DNA from: Hermatobates lingyangjiaoensis
Lineage: Eukaryota; Arthropoda; Insecta; Hemiptera; Hermatobatidae
Direction: 5' to 3'
Length of the DNA stretch: 64,000 nucleotides
Assembly: GCA_026182355.1 (NCBI GenBank)
Contig: JAPFBL010000002.1
Coordinates: forward strand, 2,914,001-2,978,000
Both the position numbers and the translations under genes were made by a program. Below the pieces are notes generated by a model, which did not search any database, was not told the DNA's origin, and saw only the letters and a list, made by a program, of their open reading frames with translations. Below, in pieces: positions 12,187-25,130 of the stretch; within the stretch, counting starts at the first letter, position 1, and each line of letters opens with the position of its first letter.

Positions 12187-14220
12187 TTCACTATAAGTAA
12201 AGTATAGGGATCGTGAAAAAATTTGATCTCGAGATTTTGACGGAATTACATGTTTTGAGGTCCCAGAAGTCGTTTTATGAAGTTTTTACGATGATGTCTG
12301 TGTGTGTGTGGGTGGGTGAGTGTGTTAGCATTGCTTGTTACCACGCTACGGTCCAGCATCTTTGATGGATCAAGTTGATATTTTACACAAAAATGGGCCT
12401 TATAGGGCAGAAGATCCCTATTGTTTGGGAAGAATTATGCATGACGGGAAAGTTACTTTTTTTACCAAAAACCGTTTTTTAAAACACATTTTTTTCTCCT
12501 AAACTCATAACCTTTGGTTCTGAAATTTTGTAATTATCTTTGAGGTAACAAATAGAATAAACGAAAAATATATTCAGAATTTTAAAACAACCGGAAATTT
12601 TTTCAATAAAACGTAAACATTTTTACATAATTCAATCTTAAAAATTGTGAGCATGATATAAGCCAAACCGTTTGACAGATCAAAATAAAACTAAGCCTAC
12701 AAATAGAACATTATGTGGAGAATGAGTTTAGATAATTTTTTTCAACATTACATTCGCCAAAAAGGCGTTAAAGTACGATTCTGTTTTCAGAAAATGTTTT
12801 TTTGACGTTAAATGGTTCCTTAATAACTCTCGAAAATTTGACCAAAAATGGAAGAAAACATTAGGTGTTCATAAAAGAAAATTCATGAATTTTCAATTAC
12901 GGGGAAGAGCAATAACGCTATAAAAACTGTTTGTTTATCCTAGACTAAGGGATCACCTGCTATATTTGTTGAATTTTTGATATTTTTTTACAGTGTTTAC
13001 ATTGACTTAGAAATTTTTTGAGCGAATCCACTGAGATAAAATTGATATTTATAATGGAAAAAATGAAATAGTTTATTGACCTATACGAGATGTAAGAGGA
13101 ATAATATTGTTACGTGTAAAAAAATCATTGGCAATTAACATAAATAAATTACCTTTGTCTTCCATGACATGATGGATTTGTCTCATAAAATGCTTTAATA
13201 AATCTATATATTGCACTCTTAAACAAAACTTAATATCAGTTATAATTACATTATTATTGTGAATTGTAGTACCTTTCCATGATATTAAAATGTGACGAAT
13301 GGACTCTTTCCTCAAGAAAGTGGACTTATGTTTGTTGAGAAATATCCAGTTTTTTTTTACTATTGTAGTCTAATAATTCATATTAATTATTTTCAAAAAT
13401 TTGAAGCTCCCAACTATAAAAGATTTAAATTATATTGAATAGCTGGCTTTGACTTCGATTTGAGTATGTAAATTGGCTAATTTTTTCTCAATATACATTC
13501 ATTGCAACCTTATAATAGCGTACAGCAGGCAGGAAAGAGATAACACTCACTCAGAAAAAAATGTATATATGATGTTTGACAAAGGGAAAGGAAAATGATT
13601 TTATTAAATACTAAGAAGCGATAAAATTTCCAGTATAATAATTCTGTAAAAGACCAATAATGTAAAACATAATTCAAAATTGAAATCTTTCGTTTGAAGA
13701 TAAATAAATGTAATTATCGTACATCCTTAATTATAAATTATCTTAAAACGACATTTTTTCTTCGATGTTTATGATGTTTTTCAGACAAAATAAGAGTATT
13801 TTCTTGTTTTAAATTTGTAATTTAATATTTAATGTAGAAGGAGTTGAAGTAAACAATGAAAGAAATCCACTGGCTACTTGAACAAAAGCCATGTTCTCTT
13901 GCAGGGGATTATTTCGTATCAAGAATTTTTTACTTTGGTTTTTCAAAAATGTTATTACTGCTGTAGTTATACTAATGAGATTATTTTCATCAGTGGTGTG
14001 ATTTACAAAAATAAGCTTATATATTGATAAGTCGATCAATATGTAGGTAGTACTATCTGTACTACCTCAGGAATGAAAGACTAATAAACATCTCCCATTT
14101 AGATGTTTACATTATGCTCAGATGAGACATAGTATATTACATAGTATATTATATATTATATACCCAAGAAGTTTGATATTAAGTTTACTTATAGTCATGT
14201 TGAGTGTAGGCCACTCCAGA
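12187..14220 (+). mobile_element. Family-H element, long form (about 2.03 kb), Helentron/HINE-like
   Basis: The left end is a worn subTIR (CTTCACTATAAGTAAAGTAT). Next come GATCTCGAGATTTTGACGGAATT, the TTTACGATGATGTCTGTG block and a short GT/GGGT microsatellite at 12298-12324. The right end is ACTTATAGTCATG, then GAGTGTAGGCCACTC and CAGATTT. Relative to the 1.63-kb copies it carries about 0.4 kb extra around 13110-13525. No intact protein is encoded: ORFs inside (13073-13315 and 13809-14039, minus) are short and not kept open in other copies. Confidence 0.78.
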
Positions 14221-16146
14221 TTTCATTTATTAATTCCGAGAGAAACCATTTTGGATAAGTTGAAGTATTATTTGTTTTAATTAGCTACGCAATAGTCTAT
14301 GATGAGTGAAATACGTAATATAGAAATAATTAGGGAATTAATGTATACTCGAGAATGAAAATATAGTGGTCAACTAAATTCCGGTAAATTTGATAATAAT
14401 GAAGCATAATCGTCCTTCGAGAAATTGTATTTAATATTACGAAATTCAAGAGGTAGATCTTAAGGATGTACATGTACATATGTAGTAAGAGAAGGTTGGT
14501 GTTATTTGTTATGCTATTTGATAATATAATATCAAAATTCAATATTTCTAGTAACGTATTTATTTTTACACTTTGTGACTATTTATAATAAATTAAAAGG
14601 AAACCTCATAATACAGAGTTTATCAAATTAAATAATGCCAGTAAACAAAGTTACTTTTAGTTGTTATAATAATATGAAAATACCTGTATTTACTTATAAT
14701 AAAAAAATAAATAAATCTTATAATATGGAGTTTATATGTTCTATAAAGGTAGTAAAACAAAGTTATTTTATCAAAGTTGAAACGGATTAGAAATGATTTT
14801 TAAAACGTTGAATGGAATTCAATTCAGGTTCAATAGGTCACGTTCATAGGTCTCCAGTTAGTGTATAAATAATAATTATCCAGCTAGAATATGGTTAGTC
14901 CCTTCATTTCCCGCCAACGTTACACATAATGCGCATGTCTTTTCTATCGTATGAGATCATTTCAACCAATCATAGCTCTCATTTTATTCCAAGTCCTTTT
15001 CATATTTTTCATAATAGCGTCACTTTTATTTGTAATAGTTTTAAACGAATTCAAATGTGTTCTGATTGGAAAATTTATTTCAATATATCTGTTTTCAATT
15101 AGTTTTTACGTTGATTGAACGACAGTGCAAGAACACAGAAGATTTTCATCATAGTTACGGTCAGTGGAAACATGATATTAATTTTCTTTTCTATATTACG
15201 AGTTGAATTGATATTTCTTCAGACTTTTCACTTTTATGTATAGTAATATATTATTAGTAATAGTATATTTTGATCACCATTACACCTCACCAGGTAAATA
15301 GAATATTTAATATAATTACAATATATCATACAAAAAATCATGTTGTAGTCATTTTCAAGGCTCAGGGAACTTGTCAACTGAGTCAAAATAGTTTCTTCTA
15401 TAAAAATATTGAAAAAGCTTCTTTTAATATCATTGTAAACAGTTCTTTAGTGTATTAGTTGTACCTATTTTCCAAATTTCAGTTAGTAATTTTGGATCTT
15501 GAACAATGTTATTCTCTTATGCTGCATTCTTACATTAAAATTTATTATTTTCTAGGATATTATTTTACTTTGCCTAATCTATACTTTATTAAAAAATCCT
15601 TCTAACGGTGTTTCAATTATTCTATTATATTGTTTTACTATATTTGTACTATTATACTATTTTTATTGTACTATTGTAGATTCTCCTATTTTATTTGTTC
15701 ATAGTATTATTTGTTTTATATACCATGCTCTTAGTGTGAATTGATTTTAGTCAGTGAATATCAATAAATATGTAACACAACAAATACCTCATTGAACAAT
15801 TGGTGAATATCAATTGCTTAATTAGATGTATTAACATTATATTTTATGTACCAACTACAACTTAATTTAAATTAATCCAAGTTTAATTTTAAATAAAGTG
15901 GTCAGATTAGTCCAGAGTCAACATGTTTGCCTTGCCAGAGTTTGTCAACTTGAAAATACATATACACTATGTTGAAGTTTAAATAAAACATTGGTTATTT
16001 TAAATTAACCCGAAAAACTAGTATATTAAGGCAAAAAATATATTCCTCGTGGTTAATATTACTCCAATCGTATATACATTAAGTTTATTGTGAATTGTAG
16101 GAAATGTTTCCACATAAAGTTGACTTGTAAACGACAATAAAACTTG
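14221..16146. other. No recognisable feature
   Basis: Very AT-rich sequence between two family-H copies. Only short AT-coded ORFs are present. Confidence 0.5.
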
Positions 16147-16775
16147 TTACTTTACTATAAGTACAGTGATCGTGAAAACATTCCATCTCGAGATTTTGAC
16201 CGATTTACATGTTTTAAGGTCCCAAAGTTATTTATGATGGTTTTCCAATGATGTCTGTGCGTGTGCGTGCGTATCTGAAGTTTGTATAGACGTTACAGTC
16301 TATAATCTTTCATAGATGAGGTTAATATTTTCCATAAAAATGGTCTTCAATGTGTACATAGTGTTTATTACATTTGATTGCCGAATATAAATAGAAATGC
16401 ATTAAACCATTTGATTTTGTTAATTAATGTCTTTACTTAAGTAATGAAATATTTCCTCATTTGAATTTTCAAATAGTGATAATAATCCATCAAAATAAGA
16501 TTAAACAATAAAAATGCAATGATTTGGAACACAACTACATTGGATAAACAGATAGGACTTTAAGACAGTGGTATAAAGTACAGATTCATGATTTAATCAG
16601 AAAAAGATAAGGGATTTCAAAATTTTTAAAACAACAGGAATGTTTTTTTTTAACAGATATTGAAATTTTGACTTATGATTGAATGTGAAAGCTATTGAGA
16701 AGACAAAAATCTTTATGTTGTTAACCGGTTGATACTTTTTTTACTTATAGTAAAGTTGAGTGTAGGCCACTCCAG
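16147..16775 (+). mobile_element. Family-H element, internally deleted (about 630 bp)
   Basis: The left end TTACTTTACTATAAGTACAG and the right end ACTTATAGTAAAGTTGAGTG plus TAGGCCACTCCAGA are both present. A GTGCGTGTGCGTGCG microsatellite sits at 16256. Most of the interior is lost or diverged. Flanks are T-rich on both sides. Confidence 0.8.
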
Positions 16776-18240
16776 ATTTTTTTTAATTTATTGGGAGAAA
16801 ATTTCTTGAGAATTTTGTTATATATTTGCTTGAATCTAAAAAGAATATCAGCGGTTTAAATCTTGTATTAATCTCAATTGCTTACACAATAAACTGTGAG
16901 GTTCTCTTGATTGTGGGTCAAAATATATGTGTGCTTTCAGTCCTGTTTGAGAATTGTGCTACATCCAATATTGACATTTTGATGTAATAAAACTCAATTT
17001 AATAATACCTCATTATTATCCAGTTTTCAATTTATTGTAGAATTAAGTGTTCCAGATCTTAATTTTATGTGATTGAAGATCTAGAGTTTGTGGCAATCTT
17101 TGACCATGTATTTTTTTTTTTCATTTCGATCTCGGATGTTGTTCCTAAGAGCGGTGTGTCTCTGAAAATGTGATGCCATTGGTTCAGGAGCTGCATTATG
17201 TAAACTGTTCGGTAAGGATACCTTGATTTTGCACGTAGCAAAATTTAGAACTAAAGAGTGGAATGAGGAAGTTTGTTGTATCGGGTCTTGCATAAATGAT
17301 CCCTTAGTTGTCTTTACCTGTTTAAGCATCTCCTCACTCTAATACTGTTATCATTATTATTATTTTTATAAAAAACTGCTAGGTGACATAAAGCAGTCAA
17401 ATTCCTTTTTTTGAATATAGAACAATATATTGTTTTTTAATGTTTTACTAATATCACTTATAGTAATTTACTTTTAATCAGTATCGATTCATTTATAGCT
17501 AAAGATATGTTTATTAATGCAGTAACAATCCCCATGCGATGAGGGATTCGAACTTGTGACTTGAACAGTTGAGTGCTCTCCCCTGAGATACTATGCCAAG
17601 CAAAACAATAATCGTTTACCTGCCATAATTGCTAACTGTAGCTAATGATAATTGGTGTGTTATAGGAAGCTTGTATTTATTTCTATCTAACTTACCAAAT
17701 AATTTAACATTAAATCAATCGATGTTGGTATGCAATATCCGAAAATTACAACTTAATTATAACGTAACTTGTGTAAACCTTCCTGTTTTCAAGGATTAAT
17801 ACATATTTATGTAAATTTCCTGTTAGTTTGATATTATCAATACGTAAATTATGCTAGTATATAAAAATACTACTTCTTCCTGAATAATTAGTTACTTTTT
17901 TTTAAAAATTAATTAAAATATAAATAATAAAGAAAATTTGCAAAACTTAAGCATAAATAACAATTTGTTTTCCATTTTTAAGTAATTCTTAAGTTAATCA
18001 TATTAAAAATGAAGGGTATTTACTGTAATAGTTGTGAACTTTAGGTAAATTAATTATGAATATATAATGAGCGAGGAAATGAAGAAAAAATAGGTAGAAA
18101 GTGATAAATGGAGAGTAAGAGAGAATGAGTGCATATAAAAAAAAGAGCAAAGAAAGTATTTCTTAGCTTCTATTTGAATCCAAATATTTATTATGAATAA
18201 TTATGAATATGTTTATACAAATATATAAACCATTTTTAAA

Positions 18241-18292
18241 AATCTGGAATGGCTTTCGTTCTACTTTCCTGTAAGTAAACATAATATCAAAC
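18241..18292 (-). mobile_element. Family-H right-end fragment
   Basis: AATCTGGAATGG, then CTACTTTCCTGTAAGTAA and ATAATATCAAAC match the complement of the family-H right end as seen at 29889 and 43720. Only about 50 bp can be followed. It lies about 70 bp from the SINE at 18361. Confidence 0.5.
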
Positions 18293-18360
18293 TGTTAAAT
18301 AATCAATTGAGTTCTTATTTTATTTTAATGTAGCTATCGTTCAAATGTGATGACAAAATA

Positions 18361-18690
18361 TTAGGTTAGGTTAGGTTGCAGTGGCTGCCCCACAAGGGAA
18401 CACACGTATGCCGACCATTGGCCTCGTGTGATACCACAAAATATGAAGATTGATTCTACAGTGGGAGTCCTAAATTTTGCCCAACTCAAGTGTATTTAGA
18501 GTAGAGATCTTTAATGAGTACCTGACATCGTACAGGCTCGGGACCGACGATTCAACGTCCTTCTCCGAGGGACGACGTGCTCAGATTTATTCACCTCCCG
18601 CGTGAATAAATCGAGGGCCAGGTGGGGATCGAATCCCAGTCCTATTAGTTCAGAAGCGGGTACGCTAACTACTGAGCTAACCTGACCCCT
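18361..18690 (-). mobile_element. tRNA-derived SINE with 14-bp target site duplication
   Basis: On the minus strand it begins with a tRNA-like head: A-box-like TTAGCTCAGTAGTTAGCG near 18676 and B-box-like GGGATTCGATCCC near 18630, which would serve RNA polymerase III. A unique body follows, and it ends in a (CCTAA)3 tail (TTAGG units at 18361-18375 on +). The 14-bp duplication ATGACAAAATATTA sits at 18350-18363 and 18691-18704, overlapping the tail by three bases. This is good direct evidence of target-primed insertion. The retrotransposing partner LINE is unknown. Confidence 0.88.
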
Positions 18691-18704
18691 ATGACAAAAT
18701 ATTA

Positions 18705-20616
18705 TTATTAAACTTTTAGGCCCTCAATATCGTTGTACTCCTGCACATCGCTTCCATATCTCTTGTTTGTATTTCTCATTGTCTTTTCTGAATTGAAATT
18801 CAGATTTTAGGCTCTTTAATGAACTTTACAAGTGTCTGAAAGAAGTTCTCTTACTTCTATTGGTTCAAGGTATGATTTTCCATTAATATCTACTATTAAA
18901 GGTATATTCTTTAAAGAGATTACCTGGCATTCACAACAATGTGATCAAAGATTCCCGCTTCTTCCAGAAATAGCCTGAATTATTCCTATTAGTTAATTAC
19001 AGTAAGCGTTTGTAGTAGCTAGAAAGGCATGTTTGGGTTATATAAACTATACATATCTTGAATCCTTGCCTTATACGAATATATTTCTGTTGAAGAAATA
19101 TATATTTGTATTACTTTTCGATATACAGTTGTATTTTATTAATTTAGATATTCAATGGAAAAATACTATTTAATGAATTACTGTGCATTAAAGTAACTTG
19201 TATATGTGGCAGTAAATATGTTAAACCAGCTTCCCGCACTGCTTTCACGCTCCTACCAGATAAAAAATAATAATTATTTTACTGACTTTATTTTTAACAA
19301 AAGTGTATTTGTGTATTAGATATGAATTATTTCTGGATTGCAGAGATAAAATCCTAGATAAATTTACAACAAGTTGGAATTAGTTAGAATTAAAGCATTG
19401 ATTAAGATCGGATATAATCCATCGTAACAGATACGAGGTTAACAGTAAATTTACGCTAATACCAAAAGAATAATATAAGAACGAATACTGTTAACGTGGT
19501 AATGTGTCTCACCCATTAATAAAATTGGTGCGAAATAACAAATTAGCGAAATTTTCCGCCCTTAAAATGTCAGTAAAGTTGAGAGAATGGGAGTTGAAAA
19601 CAGTTACTAATAATTCCTTTACAGTTCTTAACACAAAACAACGGAATAAAGTACAAGTGAATACAATACCTCAAGGTTCAGGGTTGGCTACACTGAATTT
19701 TATTATTTATAAAAGTATTTTCAAACTAATCCAGAATCAAATTACTTATTTTTTTCATTTTCTTGTGGCTATTTCAATTCTATAAATTAAAAGGATATGT
19801 TATCATTGTTATAGCAAAATATTAGAACTGTCTACCGATAGAACCTATTAATAGTTAAGAATCAAAACGTGTGAAATTTTTCTGAAGAACTATTCATTCT
19901 AAGACAATTCTTAATAACAATGTTAATTGAATCTTGCATAAGTAATAGTTAAAAAGTTAAATTGCTGTTAGATATTCTGCATATATTATAAATCCTTCCT
20001 TTCAAAAAATAGTTTTTTTCTTACAAATATAAGTTCAGTTAGAATGAGATTTTTAAACTAAATTAGACCTCGTTGTTCTAGCCAACTTTTATCTGATTTC
20101 CTCAGTCCATTTGTCAGTTGCATCTTGTGAGAGTATTTCGACGTCTTGCTTAAAATCATGAATCTTTTAATTCTGGTGGTCATTTGTGTTCGCTGTTTTA
20201 CTCCTGTAAAATATTCTACGAGAGATATATTAATTGTCAGGTACTGAGATAAGTTTACTTCCAAATTAAGAAAATTAGATTATGTCTCTGAACAAGTTAA
20301 TATAATTAACAATATAATTCAGGCATTCATGTGGCCATTTTCAGACTACAAACTTTAGCAGTTTAGAGATTCGAGTACTTAAAGTTTAGAATGTGATGCC
20401 CATATAGTTGGCCACTTCTGTATTTCTACTTGTTTTAGTTTGTTTATGAACCGAAATCTTATTGTTTATCCTAGTTTATATTGAGTTCTTTTAATTGTAT
20501 GGTACTACTAAAACAATGTTAATAGTAATGGTTTACATTTAAATGACACACGCGAGTGACAGTTTCTAAAAATACTAAACATGTGATTTATTCCCATTCA
20601 GTAAGGATGTAAATGC
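18705..20616. other. No recognisable feature
   Basis: A 93-codon frame at 19504-19785 is the longest here. It has no known motif and no splice borders that I trust. Confidence 0.45.
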
Positions 20617-20926
20617 ATTTGAAATTACCTTTGTCTCGTGATTTTTTTCTCCCTTCTCATTGGTCTTTTCTAAAGAGAGAGCAGTTTTATTTTAGATAAA
20701 ATTAGTTCCAAGATTATATTTATTACTTATATGAAATGTAAAGAATTCAATGAGACAAAATAGATAAACTACAAGTCTTATTTAAATTACTTTTGTTTAT
20801 CAAAATATCTCCTCATTTTTTAATTATTTTATTACTAACTAATTGTTATGTACTAAAAATGTATATTTGTTTTATTACTTTATTACATTTAAAGGTTCTT
20901 TCATGCCGAAGTCTAAAACAAAATGG
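20617..20926. repeat. 310-bp direct duplication, copy 1
   Basis: ATTTGAAATTACCTTTGTCT at 20617 through GGTTCTTTCATGCC and AACAAAATG near 20926 recurs at 21671-21985 in the same orientation, with moderate divergence. No terminal repeats or gene are visible, so this could be a segmental duplication or two copies of an unknown repeat. Confidence 0.8.
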
Positions 20927-21670
20927 TGTAATAACTGGAAATAACATTTATTACTATTTCGGATATTTAACTCTGTAACGGATTTCTCTGCATCCGAGAG
21001 AAAAACTAAAATAACATAAACCATGCCCTCCCATTAAAGCCAAAGACCACAAAATCTCGAGTAATTCATGCCTATGAGTAATTCTCCTAAAATTACTGTG
21101 TAGGTAGGACATCCAGAAAAATGCACCAGTGACGGGACACTAGCCTCATTAAGAGTATATCAATGCATCAAATTCAATGAAATTCAGGTAAATTACTCAA
21201 ATTAATTGAACATAGAAAATGATATATTAAAAATAAATAGATTTTATTGCTCACAGTTATACTGAACGCTATAAAATATCATTATAATGCGAGATCATAT
21301 GTAAGTATGAGTGTTTTTCATTAATAATGTTCAGTTTATATTTTAAAGTAATTACTTCAATTAAGTGAGATTTAGGGGAACACTCAAAACTTCGTAGTTG
21401 CGTTGATTCTTGTCTCAATGCGATTATAAAACTAAAATTCTAATTTTTCTACAAGTGTTCACACTTTGGATTGGACAAAATGAAAAATAAATTTTTATTT
21501 AAGTGGTTAATAAGTTCATATGAGGTAATATGTTAATGTAGGTAGAACTGTATAGCAGATACAGTGAAGTTTACCCCCAATGCTTGAGTCATTTTCCACT
21601 ATATATACAATGTGAAGGTTGGTGGGGTGTGGTTTTGGAAGCCCTCTTCTATCTGGTGAGTGGTTCATGT

Positions 21671-21985
21671 ATTTGAAATTACCTTTGTCTCGTGATTTTT
21701 TTCCCCTCTCATTGGTCTTTTCTAAAAAGAAAGCAGTTTTATTTTAGATAAAAGTAGTTCCAAGATAATATTTATTGTTTATACGAAATGTAAAGAATTC
21801 AAAGAGACAAAATAGATAAACCACAAGCCTTATTTAGAATACTTTTATGTATCCAAATTTTTCTTTAAATTTTGATATCATTTTTGAATTATTTTATTAC
21901 TAGATTGTTAGATACTAAAAATGTATATTCTTATCATTTATGACATTCAACGGTTCTTTCATGCCAAAGTCTAGAACAAAATGAC
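21671..21985. repeat. 310-bp direct duplication, copy 2
   Basis: Second copy of the unit at 20617, offset by 1054 bp. Shared landmarks are CTCGTGATTTTTT, CTCATTGGTCTTTTCTAAA and AAGCCTTATTTA(G/A)A. Divergence is mostly single substitutions and short indels. Confidence 0.8.
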
Positions 21986-22179
21986 TTCAGTAGTGTTAAT
22001 TTGTCATCGAGTGAGTTGCATGAAGGATGATAGTCTCAATGGAAATATGTATAATGCTGCCTTCTTGGTTTTAATATTTCAATGTATTGTTCTGTACCAG
22101 CTCTATTCATCAACTTAGCTCATCTTTACAAAGCCTTTCCTTTGTTGCAGTAGAAAATCATTCCATTTCAGTGAATATG

Positions 22180-22345
22180 AAGCAGTTGCTCCGGGTAAGT
22201 AGACCCGGATTGTCTTTGTGGCTGTACGGCTTAGTCTGTGGTGGACATTGGGTCAGCCGATTTTATAATAACACTGCTTCCCGGACAGATCTGTGTTAGG
22301 TTTAACGTAGAGCCGGTCTGGGTATTTCCCTGGGGCCCCCTATCC
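22180..22345. other. GC-richer unclassified patch
   Basis: CCGGGTAAGTAGACCCGG is a small palindrome at 22187-22207. A further stretch includes GAGCCGGTCTGGG and GGGGCCCCC. GAGCCGGT also occurs in the patch at 25692. Probably repeat debris. Confidence 0.35.
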
Positions 22346-23612
22346 AAGCTATCATGATATCTCCACTGTTTTTATCTTCCACTAAACTGACCTTTCAACT
22401 CCTCTACTTTTGTTTTTCCTTCATCCAATTTTTTTTATATTTCATGCGATCCTTAGTTCAGATTTTTTACTTTTCCTTATTTTAAAGAAATTCTACTTAA
22501 CAATTTCTAACTTTAACATTTGAAGACCCTATATAATTTATGTCTAACTTCTGAACCTGTCTTTTCTTGAATTTTTGACAAATTTCTAAATCATGATGAC
22601 TCTATCGCGCCTTACACTCTGACAGTTCGGATGATGGTTTTAAAGAAAGATGTTTGGGTGTTTCAGTTTTCTCATTATTCAATTCTACACTTGTAATTAA
22701 ATTGGAGACAGGCACACTTATGTTATCTGCCATATACCTGTGCAGGAGCTTATTATGTTCTATTTTCTCATCTTGTGTAATCCAGGAGAGAGGTTCCACA
22801 TATGTACAAGGTTTTGATACTAACCTGTTTCAGAAGAAGTTGTTTTCCTCAAATTTCTTTCATTTGAAAACTTTTTCTTTGATAAATCTCTGAATAAGAG
22901 ATCTACTTTAGCTGAATACTCCACGTAAATGCTTGTTCTGACCATAACATACAAGTTCTTCATGATTACTACTGTTTGCTGGTATACTACCTTTATAATA
23001 CAACCCTTTTTAACTCAGAGAAATTAACTTTTTTTTGAAATTGAGTCCAAAGCCATTCTCATGTTGAATATTAATCAAAAGATAGGGTGTTTAATCACAC
23101 TAGAAACCATATGTGGGTCAAATATTAAGATTCATGAAACAGTTGGACTTATAGAGTGTTTCCAACATTTTTAATAGAGTCCCACCAGGAACACAAAGTC
23201 TGCAACTTTGAAAATGGGCATATCTAAGATTAGATTAAGATTTTCAAAATTATCCTTTAAATATTTGGATTATGTATTTGTTATACCATGATTGTAGAAC
23301 GTTCCTCAATTATCATTATAATGTACTTTTTCAAACTTGCAGGCATATATGTATATCTTATATGCAATAATTATTCTATTATAATTTATCCAAAAGGGTA
23401 AGATGTAGTAAAAAACGATATAGTGTCTCTGTTAAATGAATATATACCATATTGAATTTTGCTCTGAAATTTATATTTGCACGTGAAATGAACTTTATTA
23501 GTTTAAAATTGTTATATATTTTCGAAATCAATTAACTTTTCTTAAGCAGTTCACGATTTTTAAACTAATATTAATTCTAAGGTAGTGCAATCAGTTATTA
23601 TGTGGTATTTAC

Positions 23613-23648
23613 TCATTGTAGGGTAAAAAGCTTTTTACCCTATAATGA
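23613..23648. repeat. 36-bp palindrome
   Basis: A perfect 24-bp core at 23619-23642 has the arm TAGGGTAAAAAG. It is extended by TCATT/AATGA arms outside one mismatch. There is no loop. It is not followed by a T tract on either side in the manner of a bacterial terminator. Confidence 0.8.
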
Positions 23649-24524
23649 CTAATATTAATGTTTAAATTTCTCCTGTTGGAGCATGATAAAAAAAAATGCT
23701 AACTTAAAATATACAAACCTGATAAGCATGGCGGGTTGTCCCTATTCTAACTAGAGTTTCGCTCTTTTAGAACTATATTACCTCTTCGAATGATCCAAAA
23801 CATTCGCAGTTTTGTTCATATCATATAACTTTAGGTAGATGCCTTGTTCATAGTTCTAATAGTTTTAGTATTTTGTAGTTTAGTGACGATAAAATACTCT
23901 AAATTAAAAAATGTATTTTGAATTGAATGAAGAAATGTCATATTTACGCAGAAGTGTGAAAATTTAGACTTATGATTGAATTAGAAAGCTAGCAACGAAA
24001 GATTGAAACTAAACCAAAAAAAAGTTCGTGTTCTTAGGAGAATGAGCTGTATATTTCTTAGGAAATCCTGATTTTATGAAAAGAGGCATTATAAATAAAA
24101 AACATGTTTTCCTCCAAAATACAAATAAAAAAATATTATTATTATTATTTATTATTATAATAAAACTTTGCATGTACCATCTACCAAAAATTACTTTACT
24201 GTAGCAAAATACTGCAGCCCCTATTGCTTTTGGGTTTCTTATCGTAATTTTTAAAACCGGTAATAATTTTAAACCCCAGGGAAATTGAAAATTCTAGAAT
24301 ATTTAATTTTGTATTAAATATTGTGTAGATATCAATATTACCATCTAAAGTATCATGAATTTTAAATATTAAAAAAGTAAATATTCTACAGTGTTTCAAT
24401 AGTTACTCATTCCCAACGTTTATTGCTTCAACAATAATAGAATATGAATGCTGCATTATTTTAATAGGAGGTCTATTTAAGCAACACTTGATTCAACAGT
24501 AAGGTTATGTGTATACTTCTTTTT

Positions 24525-25130
24525 TATTTTACTGCAAGTTTACCGTTCGACATTTTGACGGATTTACAAGTTTTGAGGTCCCTAAGTCCTTTGTTAAAAT
24601 TTTTTTTCGTTATGTATATTGGTATGTGTGTGGGTAGATTGTATCCAAATTTTAGGGCACAATAAAGGTCATACTATTTAATGAATCGTTTTGATGTTGT
24701 ATAACAAATAGTCTTTGTTCTTCAGCATTGCCTACTGGGAAGTCCACTTTAATACCCATTGTATTTTTACATACTATTTTTGATCCTAAACTAGTAACTT
24801 TTAAGTGCAGTTAACACGTGAAGTAATTATGGACCTCATCATAACACTAAGTGAATATTGTTTCAGAATGCTTTCGGTTTGTCAATGTCAGTTTTGATTA
24901 AAAAACGGACAATTATTATGTTCCGACTGTAGACACTTGTTTCAATAGTAATTCATTCCCAACATTACTCTATTCGACAATAATTGTTTATGAATGTTAC
25001 TCCTTTTTTAATAGAAACTCTATTTAAAACCATTTGATTCAACAGTAAATGTATGGTTGACAACTTTTAACTTATGATTGATATTGATCACATAGTTTAA
25101 CGGATTGTAATGAAATTAGATACAAAAAAA
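24525..25130 (+). mobile_element. Family-H element, diverged, right end not found
   Basis: A worn left end at 24530 is followed by GACATTTTGACGGATTTACA, TTTTGAGGTCCCTAAGTCC and GGTATGTGTGTGGGTAG in family order. Weaker matches follow near 24780 (CCTAAACTAGTAAC) and 25070 (CTTATGATTGATATTGATC). The right boundary is approximate. Confidence 0.5.

Noticed and set aside
13809..14039. ORF inside family H sharing a motif (ISITTAVITFLKNQS) with the ORF at 42737-42955
   Set aside because: The frame is broken by stops in the equivalent stretch of the 29891 copy. The similarity is explained by DNA-level repeat identity, not by protein conservation.
17520..17610. tRNA-like stretch (GAGGGATTCGAACTTGTGACT)
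   Set aside because: It has a B-box-like GATTCGAAC but no matching A-box or stem. Perhaps a worn SINE head, not supported well enough.
18600..18690. Possible functional tRNA gene (A-box and B-box on the minus strand)
   Set aside because: The boxes belong to a SINE head. The acceptor stem does not close, and a SINE body, tail and target duplication follow.
22080..22202. Possible exon ending at CCGG|GTAAGT with an upstream TACCAG
   Set aside because: The short peptide has no known motif, and the donor lies in a GC-rich repeat-like patch. Too weak to call.
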